A DNA stretch of 64,000 nt, from contig NC_047066.1 of NCBI RefSeq assembly GCF_902459465.1, positions 17,549,047 to 17,613,046 of the forward strand, in the 5' to 3' direction. Shown piece by piece: positions 1 to 10,755 of the stretch. The position numbers and the translations under genes are program-made. The DNA is from Asterias rubens (Eukaryota; Echinodermata; Asteroidea; Forcipulatida; Asteriidae). The stretch's first letter is position 1, and every line of letters starts with the position of its first letter. The notes beneath the pieces were generated by a model, which saw nothing but the letters and a program-made list of their open reading frames with translations, searched no databases and had not been told where the DNA came from.

Positions 1-884
1 GTTGTATTCTTCACTTTAAACTGTTATAGTTTTATTTAACATTCAAAACTATTCACAGGCATTTATATCAAAATAAAATTAAGTAAATGATAAGTTATAC
101 AATGGGTGTTGTTTGATGTCAAGAAGCTTCCTTTGAAATCAAGGTTTCATGAGTGCTCTCTCCCTTTCATAACTTTTGTTGTTGTCACAATACCAATTCA
201 ATTCAGTGGCTGTCTTTCAATCTCTAAGTTCAGCTGTAAGTCACTACAGTAGTTAGTTTTACTGCATCTTCCACCTTTACAATTAACAAATCGCTTGATG
301 AAATAAATTGAAAACAAACTGATACTGATACTGGTTCGGCCGTCACTGTTGGCTCGTTTGAGGATACTCTGTTTCCCTAGTCTCTTTACTCTGGCCCTTC
401 TGACGTTTCCCCATCTTCTATCTCTTGTCTCTGGACTCTGTACTGGCTTTAGTAGTCCTTCAACGTCACTCATCAATTTCTCAATATCTTCAGTTTAAAC
501 TTCAATCCTAACTCAAGGCCATGGTTTTCAAATGCGTCGTACTCTTGGGTTGTGCTGGTTGAGTCTTGAGTCTGCTTGCCCTCATACATGTGTTGGCTGG
601 CTGGCAACAATACCGTGTTCAAGTTTTAAATGATTTGCCTCAGTGGCTGAGTCCACTGAGCTTCGCATTTGGCATGAAAGTTGTATGCCAACTGATGCAC
701 AAACCTGCCTAGGAACATGCACTGGTTGGTGGCCAGAGAAGAACCTCACACACTCTCTCACTCTCAGGTTTTGATCTCAATGACTTCACACTGAATTTAC
801 ATAAGTTCTTTCTCACTCACTTTTTGTTTTTTTTAACCACACCCTAACTAATTATTCCTGTTTCTTCTACTATGCTATCTACCA
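1..884. other. No recognised gene
   Basis: No conserved domain, RNA gene or clear repeat boundary is visible. A 92-codon open frame on the minus strand (198-476) has a basic stretch but resembles no family I know. It may be the edge of the degenerate retroelement that follows. Confidence 0.4.
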
Positions 885-1690
885 CTAAAAACTGAAAATA
901 AGGGGACACTTACAATCAAAGTTTTGCACCAGATAAAGGTTCATTCCATGAAGAGCCTTTCTGGCACCGGACAAGACCACTTGCTTCTCAGGGCGGCACA
1001 GAACTTTTACAAGATATGGCGAGGGTTTGCCGAGTTGCGCTTTCCTGTGTTTGTCAGACCATACAACCAACTCAATTAAGTCAACCTTGAAGGAACTGTT
1101 TCTAGAAATAGGTCTATTTTCTACCAAAGTACAATCATCAACGTATTTCAAACATTTAGAATTAGCATCTTGGACTGCATCATTGATGAAAGTTTGAAAT
1201 CCAATCTGTCCTAATATGGTTCCTTGGTTAATATTAAGTCTAGTAGCATCTTTACGAGTATGAAAATCAATAATTTGAACAATATAGTTACCTCTGGTAA
1301 GGGAATTAATATTCATGCGATTGAAATCGCTTAAAATAACAATTCCTACATCCGGAGAATTAATCCGTAAACTGTCAATGTTCTGCAAAAAATGTCTTTC
1401 CAAAAGTTCTTGATAAGTGGAGTTTGTGGTGATCGATGTAAACAGCACATATTACAATAGATGAAACCCCGCGAGGCAGACAAGTTGGTCTTACTTTTAC
1501 CCACATGCACTCCAATTGTTCTGGAACAACAATGTTGAGTTTACTGGCCGGGATCTGTTTTAAAACGAGTATAAATGGCAACTCCACCACCACGTTGGTT
1601 ATCAGAACATTTGGAGAACATATTGTAGTGTGGAATGTTGACAAGATGATCTGGAGTGTCAGGAGTAAACCAGGATTCAGTTATTAATCC
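885..1690 (-). pseudogene. Degenerate LINE endonuclease/reverse transcriptase fragment
   Basis: Two overlapping minus-strand frames (1375-1644 and 885-1448) carry pieces of a LINE polyprotein. The first has an endonuclease-like strand pattern (LECMWVKVRPTCLPRG, then a VICAVY strand). The second continues with an ILSDFN-like endonuclease motif and then jumps to a reverse transcriptase region containing FINDA and KYVDD. The join of endonuclease directly to the RT active-site region implies an internal deletion, and the frames are shifted relative to each other. The family is uncertain among apurinic-endonuclease LINEs. Confidence 0.6.
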
Positions 1691-1869
1691 TATATCGATG
1701 TTGTGTTGTGACAACCTGTATCTCGTTGATCTTTTTTACAAGTGACTGAGCATTAGTCCTGAAGACAATGGGAAGGTGATTAACACTGCCTTTTCTGCCC
1801 GAACTACATGTAGCAGGGACCGTTTCTTCCGAAGTGGGAGGAATGGCGACCAATGCCTACACAACTGCA

Positions 1870-2490
1870 ACCGTCACTGTCCCTCCCACTCATCTGTCTC
1901 CTGATGTTCTTCTTCAGGGTTGGGGAGTCTGGAAAGGGCGTCAGCATTGTCGTTACTTTTTCCAGGACAATACTCGATGTCAAACTGAAAGTTTGACAAC
2001 TGGGCGATCCAGCGCTGTTCTACATCTCGTAGTGTGGCTGTCTTTAAGTGTACAAGTGGGTCTGGTCTGTGAAGACTGAATTTCCCTCCCATCAAATACT
2101 CCTTGAACTTATTCGTGATAGCCCACTTGGAGGGCTTCTCTTTAAACTTCTTCAAATGACATGTCTGGTCTCTTCCTGAGCTCAATCTTCACCATCCGCT
2201 TCACTTCGCTTTATTTTAAGCCTGCTAGAAATCTATCCCGAAGGAGAAACTTCGGCCGGGGACGGCGTCCGGATCTCGTTTCTTCAACCTCCCAAGGGTC
2301 TCTTGAAGTGAGAGGAAGTACTCCTGTATTGTCTCCCTTGTACTTTGTTGTCTGTTGTGGAATTTCTGGAGTAGGGATGTTGCAGGGGTCTGGTCTCCAT
2401 ATACTTCTAGCAGCCTCTCCAGGATGCTCTGGCCAAACTGATGGTCCTCTGGTTTCATGACCTGTACAACTGTCTTTGCTTCTCCGCCAT
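1870..2490 (-). mobile_element. Ty3/gypsy fragments (gag and RNase H pieces)
   Basis: On the minus strand, 2225-2458 encodes a gag-like helical segment (LLQKFHNRQQSTRETIQEYF) and 1874-2185 encodes an RNase H/tether segment of Ty3/gypsy pol (LRDVEQRWIAQLSNFQFDIE, then PGKSNDNADALSRL). In an intact element, gag and RNase H are separated by protease and reverse transcriptase. Here they are only about 40 bases apart, so the copy is internally deleted and non-functional. Confidence 0.75.
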
Positions 2491-2890
2491 CAGCAAATGA
2501 CTATTTCTCCAACCACACTTTATTATTTATTTTATTTTATTATTATTTTATTCGCCATAACAGTACAAAACAAAATACATTGACAACATTATACCCCAAG
2601 ATGGGCAAGGGACAACAAAAGCAAATACATACTATGATCCGTAGATCTGTTGCCCCACACCTGGGGTACACAATAAAATTAATATAGATTTAACATAATA
2701 TAGTACACAAAGCAATAATAAAAGCAGAAAATTAAAAATCAATAGAAAATGCTAAATATATATTAAGAATAAAAAATAAATTAAATTAAAAATAAATAAA
2801 TAAGTAAAAATAACAGATGGGGTAAGGATAAACAATAAAGGGAAATAAATAAATAAATAAAACCTAAACTTGTAGATAAATTAAAACGAC

Positions 2891-3161
2891 TTAAAATATT
2901 GCACAAGTGATAGGGCTAAAGCTACTATTCAGTAGATTCATGAGGTTGACAGACAGAAAATCTAAGTGATTTGAGAAAGCTGTGGAAGGGCAAGAGCAGT
3001 AGTGAATTACGAATGTTTTCTGGCAAACTAGACCAAAGTCTGGGAAAAAGATGAGGAGCAGATAAGTGCAGAGCATCGGTTCTAGCATACAGGTGTTTGA
3101 AGGTGAGAACATTAGGATATCTATGGCTGACAGAAATGATGTCTGCCACATCGCAGTGAAT
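2891..3161 (-). pseudogene. LINE reverse transcriptase C-terminal tail, beyond the Harbinger insertion
   Basis: The minus-strand frame just outside the left Harbinger inverted repeat encodes the end of an L2/CR1-like RT. It has the characteristic WSSLPENIRNS-like motif followed by a phenylalanine/leucine-rich tail. It continues the frame interrupted at 8669, with a three-base duplication (ATT on this strand) at both edges. The A/T-rich 3' untranslated region follows to about 2518. Confidence 0.8.
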
Positions 3162-3183
3162 AGCGAGGTTTCGGTCGCACACG
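3162..3183 (+). repeat. Left Harbinger terminal inverted repeat
   Basis: It begins AGCGAGGTTTCGG and matches the right end (8647-8668) perfectly in inverted orientation over 22 bases. The AAT at 3159-3161 is repeated at 8669-8671. Confidence 0.92.
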
Positions 3184-3317
3184 GTTAGAGTGAACGACTA
3201 CAGATAGCTAATCGTCAAGCGTAATAGGCGTCCCCCATCACACGCACATAGTCAGAGGGTTTCGTTGATGACCCCACAATTACATTTAACTAAGCTATAG
3301 AGGGCGCAAACTTTAAA

Positions 3318-4061
3318 ATGGCAGCGCCCATGAGTATGGTCGATTTTGCGATTGAAGACGAAGATGATGACTTCCTATACCTCCTCTTGAGCAATGAACC
3401 AATACCAAAGAGGATCACATTCAATCCAGAGTGGCCAAGGTTTGATTTATTAACACCAAATGATAATCAGTGCTTAGACAAGTTCAGATTTCTAAAAGAT
3501 GACATTTACCGGCTGCGAGAATTACTTAGACTTCCAGAGAAACTAACGTTGAGGAATAAGTCCACTTGCAGTGGCCTTGATGCCTTGAAATTCCAGTCAG
3601 TGGTGATACCTAATGGGTTGATTGCTCATCTTTACGGCCCAGTGGAAGGTAGAAGACATGATAGTGCTCTGCTTCGCATGAGTGGACTGATGCGAGAATT
3701 TGAGGCAAGAAATCTGACGGACAGAAATGGCCTTCCCTACGCAATTTATGGGGATCCCGCTTATCCAATTAGACGGTATCTAATAGGCCCATTCAAAGGA
3801 GCAGATCTGACACATGAGGAACAAGAATTCAACTCACGAATGTCATCGGTCCGAGAATGCGTGGAGTGGGAATTTGGCAAGATGATTAAACTGTTTGCCT
3901 TCCTTGACTTTCGCAAGAACTTGAAAGTACTGTTGTCTCCAGTGGCTAAGTACTATCTGGTTGGCGGGCTCCTCACCAACTGTCATACGTGCCTCTATGG
4001 AAACCAGACAAGCAGTTTCTTCCAATTGGATCCACCCTCATTGGAGGACTATTTGGCATGA
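3318..4061 (+). pseudogene. Harbinger transposase (DDE_Tnp_4 type), internally deleted
   Basis: The 247-codon frame starts MAAPMSMVDFAIEDEDDDF, a typical acidic Harbinger N-terminus. Residues 85-95 (STCSGLDALKFQSVV) join the helix-turn-helix region straight to the middle of the catalytic domain. From there the match is good: GPVEGRRHDSALL, then YGDPAYPIR with a catalytic Asp, then SSVRECVEWEFGKM with the catalytic Glu. Full-length family members are considerably longer and have a first catalytic Asp in an IDGT-like motif, which is absent. The deletion leaves the frame open but should abolish catalysis. An unrecognised intron at this join is a less likely alternative. Confidence 0.85.
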
Positions 4062-4230
4062 TTCCATCCATCATGTACAACCGTCTGAACTTTGAACCCA
4101 TGAATTTTGCTTCATATAAAGGATTATACCTGGAAGAATTGAGTGATTTTTGCAATGCCAGGCTTTGAGTAACTTAAATTTATAGTGTGTTTAAAAAAAA
4201 AAAAACAACAACAACAACAACAAAACCAAG

Positions 4231-4704
4231 CAATCAAAATCCAATGCAATGCCAGATGTAGAATGTGTAACCAATATGAATAATATAGGTATGGTTTGAA
4301 AGATATGCCATTTTCACTTTAAAATGAGCCATGAAATGTCCAAATCTATTATTAATTTTGGCAGAGTTATGAGTAGTTTTCCAAGAGAGGTTAAATTTAC
4401 CATGGGACCAAGTTTTAAGTTTTAGGCATTGGGTCAAAGGTAGCCAGATTGCCTGTGTGAATAATTGCCTGTCCTAGGGACAGATTATGCAACACTTGCA
4501 CATCCAAACCCAATCGATTATCATTGCATTTAAAAACTTGATCCCATAACCAACTTGACCTCTCTCGGACAATTACTCATAACTCTGTCAAAAGTAAACA
4601 GATTTGGACATTATTTGATGTCTCATGTTAAAGCGGAAAGGTGTATGTTTCAAACCATACCTGTTGGTTACACATTCTACATAATTCCATTGAATTTTTG
4701 ATTG
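4231..4704. repeat. Foldback (MITE-like) element inside the Harbinger
   Basis: The left arm (from CAATCAAAATCCAATG through GTAGAATGTGTAACCAA and GTATGGTTTGAAA) recurs inverted in the right arm (TTTCAAACCATAC, GGTTACACATTCTAC, to about 4704). The arms are diverged and about 140 bases long, and the centre is non-coding. Confidence 0.65.
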
Positions 4705-5799
4705 TTTTTTGTTTTTGTTTTTTGAGACACACTGTATTTAGGACCCAACGATCAACCCCCCCCCCCCAAAAAAAAAAACATCCCCCCCCCACACACACAC
4801 ACCGAAAGGTTATAAGAATAAAATTGATCAGCTCTTGACCCGTCAACAAGTTCACCAGTACATGTAGTTGTTGTTTTCTGTTGCTGTGCTCTTAATTTTA
4901 CTTATAATTTTATTTCTTATTTTAAATGTTTACTGTAGGGGTCTATATAATTTGGATTCCCTTTATTATTCCCCAACTAAAGCGGTATAATCTCACTGGT
5001 TTCCTTCTAATGTTGGTAACTTACTGAGCAGGTAAAGACTATGGAATAAGGTATTCCATGAAATTGGGCATTGCTACCTTACACTTTGAAGGGAAACAAA
5101 CCATCCTTATCAATCATATTGACAAATGAAACTAGTTTTGCAAGATATTTTTCAACCTTTATTTCAATAAGCAACTGCAAAAGAAATTACATCACCCGTA
5201 AATTATAATAACCTTCCTTTAAAGTCAAATTCAGTTCTGTGATTCACTGTTTTTCCAAAAGGCATAAGTCTTAATAAATTGAGAAAACAAATTACAAGCC
5301 TCTAACCTTACTTTAAAGTGGTGATAAATGTTTTTGGTTTTTTTTTTATACCCTTTTCAGTGCGAATTCCTTTAACACATGTCAGTGACCTCACATTGTA
5401 AACGAACATGATAATATGGGTCTGTATACATTATGGGCACTTCCATCTTTGGACCCATCGTCATAATGTAAATCTAAACAACGATGGTAGCAGTTGCACA
5501 TATGCCAATTATACACTTTGATTTTGTTGAGGCTGTGCGACGTGCCACACTAAAAGAGTCCTTTTTTAAGTTTGCTTTGTGACAAATGACTGCCTCCACA
5601 AAGTCCCAAGATGGCGACACCTGTTGAACATGAACAAATCACATTTCTTGGTCTGCTCTCAAAAAGTCAAATAGAAAAGGCTATCTGTTGATCCATTGAC
5701 AAAATAAGTATAGTCATGCAATGAATTATATAGATTAAAATACTTCAAACTTCAAAACAACAATTTCACTTTGGTTGCAATGGGCAAGAAACTGGACTA

Positions 5800-6012
5800 T
5801 GGATCTACTCATGGCGGAGACTTCTTTGGCAATGTACTCTCTAAAAACTAAAGTGTTGAATCCAACACTTGCCATTGTTCGAGGAGTGACAGCACTTTGA
5901 AAGTTTTGAATCCAAGTGTTGAAGTGTTGAATCCAGCATTTTAGATGTTGAATCCTCGAACAATAATATTGTGTTGGATTCAACACTTTAGTATCACTCT
6001 TTAGAGTGTATA
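5800..6012. repeat. Foldback repeat built on GTGTTGAATCCAAC
   Basis: Short inverted and direct copies of GTGTTGAATCCAACACTT lie between arms that end ACTCTCTAAA on the left and CTCTTTAGAGT on the right. The frame crossing it (5735-5986, minus strand) is translated repeat rather than a gene. Confidence 0.55.
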
Positions 6013-6195
6013 ACTCATCATGGTTCAGTGGAACATTGGACTTAAAACATCACAAAATGTAAAAAAAAAGAAATGCATGTCTATGCAATACATGCTGAAA
6101 ATCCTGACTTCCAACAAAACAACGAAGTGCTGGTATAAAAACTACAAAAACTTGAAATTGTTAACACGGTTTTCAAACGGCATGCTAGGATCACT

Positions 6196-7887
6196 TTACT
6201 TTTTTATGAGGGTCATCATCAATGTCATCATTTCTTTGTCTTTTTCCAGCCTTGCTTCTCTTTCCTTTTTTTCCAAGTCAAACTTTTCTCGTTCAAATTC
6301 TAGTTTGTCTTCTAGATATTTGACATATGAGTCTGCTGTGCCTCGGCGTTTTCTTGGTGTCAGCTCTGTGTCTGAAATAATGAACAGTTACAAAATACAC
6401 AATATGAAAATGACAATGCTGACATGTAAATGATTTCCAAACTAAGCCTTAAGACTCCAAGAGTGAGAGAAAAATATTGATTAAGAAATTTCCCTCCTCT
6501 TTAAATTTTGTTTTATTAAAAAAAAGGATTGGATAGAAGAACAAGACTTTCATAAAATTTCTTGGATGGTCAGGTTGGTATAGCGGTCAACTTCCCTCCT
6601 TTCACCTCTGTGGACCCGGTTCGAATCCCACCTAGGGTTGACCATGGCCTCATATGTGGATTGGGATTTCAGTTCCTACCTAACTACATGGGTTTTCCTC
6701 GTTTGGGAATTTCCTCCCACATCTAAAACTGAACATTTCTTCTTGTTTTTTATGATCTATATTTATATTCGCCCTGTTCAGGGGAGGATCCATGAATTTT
6801 TGCAGGGGGGTATAGATTTTCAAGTTTGATAATAACCCCCTGTTATGTTTTGTATTATTTTTTTCGTCAGGGTGGTGGGGGTGTTGACCCTCCCCCCTTG
6901 ATCCGCGCCTGCTTATTAGGGGCGGATCCAGGATTTTCCGAAGGGGGTGGGGGGGGGGCATGAAATGTACCAAGCAGCAAATGGTGATTGCAAGTTGTGG
7001 CTCCTGCGGGCAAGTACCGTGCAGCCCTAATGGCATGGGGTCCAAATTTTTGGATTGTAGGTGATCTGTGGTGCGATCTCAGGCAATATCTGACAACTTA
7101 AAAAATAAAAACAAATCCTAAAAGAGCCACCTCTGCTTATATGTTGTTGGATATGTAATTTAATAAATAAAATAACATAAATAAATCAGGTCAGAAAATA
7201 ACCTTTTTTGTCACCATCTGGTGCCTTCTTTGCAGGTACAAGAGATTCCATCGCTGCTGCTCGAATAGCTAGGCCCTGCTTTTCTTTTTCTTCCTCCTCA
7301 CTCTTTTTCTTGGCATCTTCATGTTTCCTCTCCTCATCCAAATCAGCCAGTTCTGTTAGAAGCTGGCTCCGTTCATCATACTCCTCGTCTGTACCGGAGC
7401 TGAAATGGTAACACAGTGAAGAGAAAGATTAGGCTACTATTTATTTCATGTGTTTAATTATTCCTCTTCTGTGACTTCAGTGCATTGCAATAGAGTATAA
7501 GACCTTTCTCATAATGCCACCATCTTGGTAATTTTTCAATGGGATGTCAATTTAGACTATGCTTAAAATCCTGAGACACATGTACAAAAACTAAATTTGT
7601 TTGATTGTTTGAAATTTGCCTAAATATTGATCAATTTGTATATGTAAAAATACTTACGCTCGTAAAGAACTCATTTCGTTTCTTCGGTGAGCATTCTGTA
7701 GGTGACGAAGGCGATCTTTACATGCTCTCAGTGTTACATAAGTATTCTTTGTCTTCATGGCTTCATTTATTATCTTGTTGATTCCCTCCCATGCTGTTTT
7801 TGATAATCCTTCGCTGGAAATTGCCAAGACCTCCCTCAAGAGAATCACATCAAGGCCAGGGTAAAATCGAACGGATTTGTTTGCCAT
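6196..7887 (-). CDS. Harbinger Myb/SANT-like DNA-binding protein, three exons
   Basis: Proposed exons on the minus strand are 7658-7887, 7203-7399 and 6196-6371. They join in phase with GT-AG introns to give 200 codons plus stop. Exon 1 (start MANKSVRFYPGLDVILLREV) holds the Myb/SANT-like trihelix with Trp at WEGINKIINEA and the RLRHLQNAHRR helix. Exon 2 is acidic to lysine-rich (DEEYDERSQLL, KKKSEEEEKEK). Exon 3 is a predicted coiled coil (VKYLEDKLEFEREKFDLEKK) ending in MMTLIKK. In PIF/Harbinger elements this partner protein binds DNA and promotes nuclear import of transposase. No break was seen, so this gene is better preserved than the transposase. The start was chosen at the Met directly before the conserved FYPGLD segment. 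Confidence 0.8.
6560..6640 (+). repeat. tRNA-derived SINE head
   Basis: A-box-like TGGTCAGGTTGGTATAGCGG is followed by the B box GGTTCGAATCCC at tRNA-like spacing. The sequence does not fold into a full tRNA with CCA-end pairing, so it reads as the polymerase III promoter region of a SINE. Confidence 0.55.
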
Positions 7888-8646
7888 TCTGAAAGTTAAA
7901 GATGGAAGGATACATATTAATTTCATGTATAACGTTTACTTTAGTAATGTGTATTGGGGTTGGGGAGTGTGGGCAGACAGCAGAAGCCATCTATGAAGGC
8001 TGCCAGGTCCAACAAAGCGGCAGCTGGCCAGTAGGACAAAAAACAATAAATAGAGAATTTTTTTAGAGGGTCCTCTTCCTGATCATGCATGCTGATTTGA
8101 ATGAAAGCCGAAAACTTAAGTTACACCTTTTTTTAGGGTACAACATCTTGCATTTAATCAGTGTCATATGTTCCAACAAATGACAAATTTGGGGAAATAG
8201 ATAGCCTACAGTACGAACAGTATGTACGCCTAACGTTAAGTTGTACGCCTAACGACAACGTTATGTTTTAGTACGACCACAGTACACACACACACTGTTC
8301 ACGTGCACTAACGACAACTCGACCATTAAGCAAGGGCATGCAAGGCCTAAACGCAGTACACAAATCACCCTCCATTCGATGACAAAATACACTACTAAAA
8401 CACACACTACACATCCCACCTGAAATGAATGACGAGATCATCTACTACTTTCTATGACTTATTAATAATGTTTTTCTCTTGAAATGGTGACTAAATTACT
8501 GAGTTTTACTATAAGTTCTCACTTACGTGTAGTGGAGCTGCTATACGTCTTCACGAAACTTTTAATACTATGACCGATTGAGTAAACGTCATAACTGCAC
8601 AAAAAGTGATGATGTCACAGCAACTAAACGTCGCCGTTCCGTTAGT

Positions 8647-8668
8647 CGTGTGCGACCGAAACCTCGCT
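8647..8668 (-). repeat. Right Harbinger terminal inverted repeat
   Basis: Perfect 22-base inverted copy of the left end, followed by the AAT target duplication. Confidence 0.92.
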
Positions 8669-10735
8669 AATAAGGTTAAACTTACACTTAATGATAAAAT
8701 ACAAAACAGAAAAATTACGACGAATTGACAGAGACGACCAGTTGAGGGACTTAAGTCTATCGGGGTAGGACATCTCACCCATCCTCTGCCCAAGAATAAA
8801 CCGAGTAGCACGTTTTTGTACCCGTTCGAGGGCCTGAGTCTGGAGAGATGTATGAGGGAGCCAAGCTGGCATGCCATATTCTAAAATTGGGAGAACTAGG
8901 GATTTATAAAGACAGAACTTAGCTGAAACAGAAGAATTGAAAGCAATGGTCTTAATGAGGCCCAATGTTCTATTGGCACTTGAAACAACATTTTTTACAT
9001 GGTTATTCCAAGAAAGCTGAGCATTCAGAGTGACTCCAAGGTATTTGACAGAGGATGTGGGTTGCACAGGAAAACCTGAAAGAGTGTAAACGGGGGTCGA
9101 GAGAGTGTTTACGGGAAATATGCATGATTTTGGACTTTGTAGGGTTGAACGTCATACCATTGGAAACACTCCAAGTGCTTAGCTCATCGAGGTCATGCTG
9201 GAGGGAACTTACATCTAAACAGGAACGGATTGGACGATAAATTAATACATCATCAGCGAAAAGAACACAGTTAGAACTGAGGTTGTAACATATATCATTG
9301 ATGAATAAATTGAATAACAGAGGCCCAAGAACACTTCCTTGAGGAACACCAGAGCTAACTCTGGACCATGAGGAGTTCATACCAACAAATGTGACTCTTT
9401 GTTGACGATCAACCAGAAAATCTTTTATCCAGCTCCAGAGAGATCCACGGATGTTAAAGTTACTGGCAAGTTTACGAACAAGTATATGGTGGGGCATACG
9501 ATCAAAGGCTTTGCTTATATCCAAGAAAACTGCATCAATCCTTGGGGGACTACGCTTATCTAAAGTTGTAGCCCATGAATGATACACATTCATAAGTTGG
9601 GTGACACAAGATTTGTAAGGAACAAAACCATGCTGCTTATCAGACAATAAACAATTAGAATTTAAATGATCTTTAACAGCATTAGCTAACAGTCTCTCCA
9701 TGATCTTGCTAACGAGAGAAGTGAGAGCAATAGGCCTTTAGTTACTAAGAAGGGAACGGTCACCAGATTTAAACACAGGGGTGATGTTGGCAAGCTTCCA
9801 ACCACGGGGAAGGCGTCCACAGGCAATGGAATCATTGAAGATTCTACAGAGAACCGGAGAGATTGTAGAAACTGTGTTACGCAAGAATTTAGCGTTGATT
9901 CCATCTGGACCAGGAGCCTTCCCCAGAGGTAAGGAAGATAAGGTACGCTGAATATCATCAACTGAGAAGTTAATACTAGACAGAGCTGGAATGGGAAAAT
10001 CACATGTGGGAGGGTCTTGACAAACAGGGACATCAGCAGAAGAAACTGAAGCAAAATAAGTATTAAAAGCACAAGCTATTTCATGGGGGTTGACTAGTGT
10101 TTGGGCTCCATGTTTAAATGACAACGGGGTAGGTGATCGTTTTCTACTACGAACAAAGGACCAAAACCGTTTTTTGTTATCCTTAGATGAAAACATGTTA
10201 TCAACAAAGTGTTTATAAGCCTTGTGGGAGCAATATTTTAGCTGATTACGTACAAGTTTGTAAGTGTTCCAATCAACAAGAGATCCAGAGCGCTTAGCCT
10301 TGGAAAACAGTTTACGCTTTACAGAGCACAAATGTTTCAGGTCAGCATCAACCCATGGAGAATTGTTTATTTTCCTTGTCCGCTTCCTAGAACCAGGAAT
10401 GGCGTCTTTAACAGCAGCATTAATCAGATCCAAAACACCTTCCCATGAAGAGTTGATGTCATCTTTGTCAAAAACAAGATCCCAGGGTGCATATTGGAGG
10501 AGAGCGTTGTGATGAGAGATAGAATCAGGATTGTAAGACAAAAACTGTCTAACAACAGAGGGATGCGGAGGAGAAGTGTTCAGACGAGTGACGAACTGAA
10601 CGGCAAGGTGATCGCTGGTAACAGGGTTGGGAACAGTCTCAACGGATACAAAGTTATGTGGAGAACTACTGAAGACCAAGTCGATAGTGGACCCAGAAGA
10701 AATGGTATCATCACTACAAGGGGATGAGTGATGTC
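8669..10735 (-). pseudogene. LINE reverse transcriptase, frame-broken
   Basis: The minus-strand frame 9738-10679 holds the end of the endonuclease (SSGSTIDLVFS, then VTSDHLAV) and the N-terminal reverse transcriptase (LGKAPGPDGINAKFLRN, ANITPVFKSGD). It ends at a TAA where the family has a Tyr codon in the NYRPIALT-like motif. The next frame, 9003-9737, holds the catalytic core (DISKAFDRMPH, GVPQGSVLGPLLF, FADDV). After a frameshift near 9075, the thumb continues (SSVKYLGVTLNAQLSW) up to the Harbinger insertion at 8668. Confidence 0.85.
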
Positions 10736-10755
10736 GGTGACAAGCTGAAATAGGT

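Larger units (their letters stand above)
3162..8668. mobile_element. PIF/Harbinger DNA transposon (5507 bp)
   Basis: The element is bounded by 22 bp perfect terminal inverted repeats and flanked by a direct AAT. It holds two convergent genes: a DDE transposase on the plus strand near the left end and a three-exon Myb/SANT-like gene on the minus strand. That gene pair is the hallmark of PIF/Harbinger elements, in which the Myb-like protein helps transposase reach the nucleus and bind the ends. The transposase lacks a central part, so the copy probably cannot move by itself. Between the genes lie two foldback elements and a tRNA-derived SINE. Insertion into the LINE makes it younger than the LINE. 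Confidence 0.9.

Noticed and set aside
4740-4800. Poly-C/poly-A/CA stretch as a regulatory G-quadruplex
   Set aside because: It is a simple homopolymer junction. Its length is prone to sequencing error and no function can be supported.
8551-8877. 108-codon minus-strand frame across the right Harbinger end
   Set aside because: It runs through the transposon-LINE junction in a frame different from the RT.
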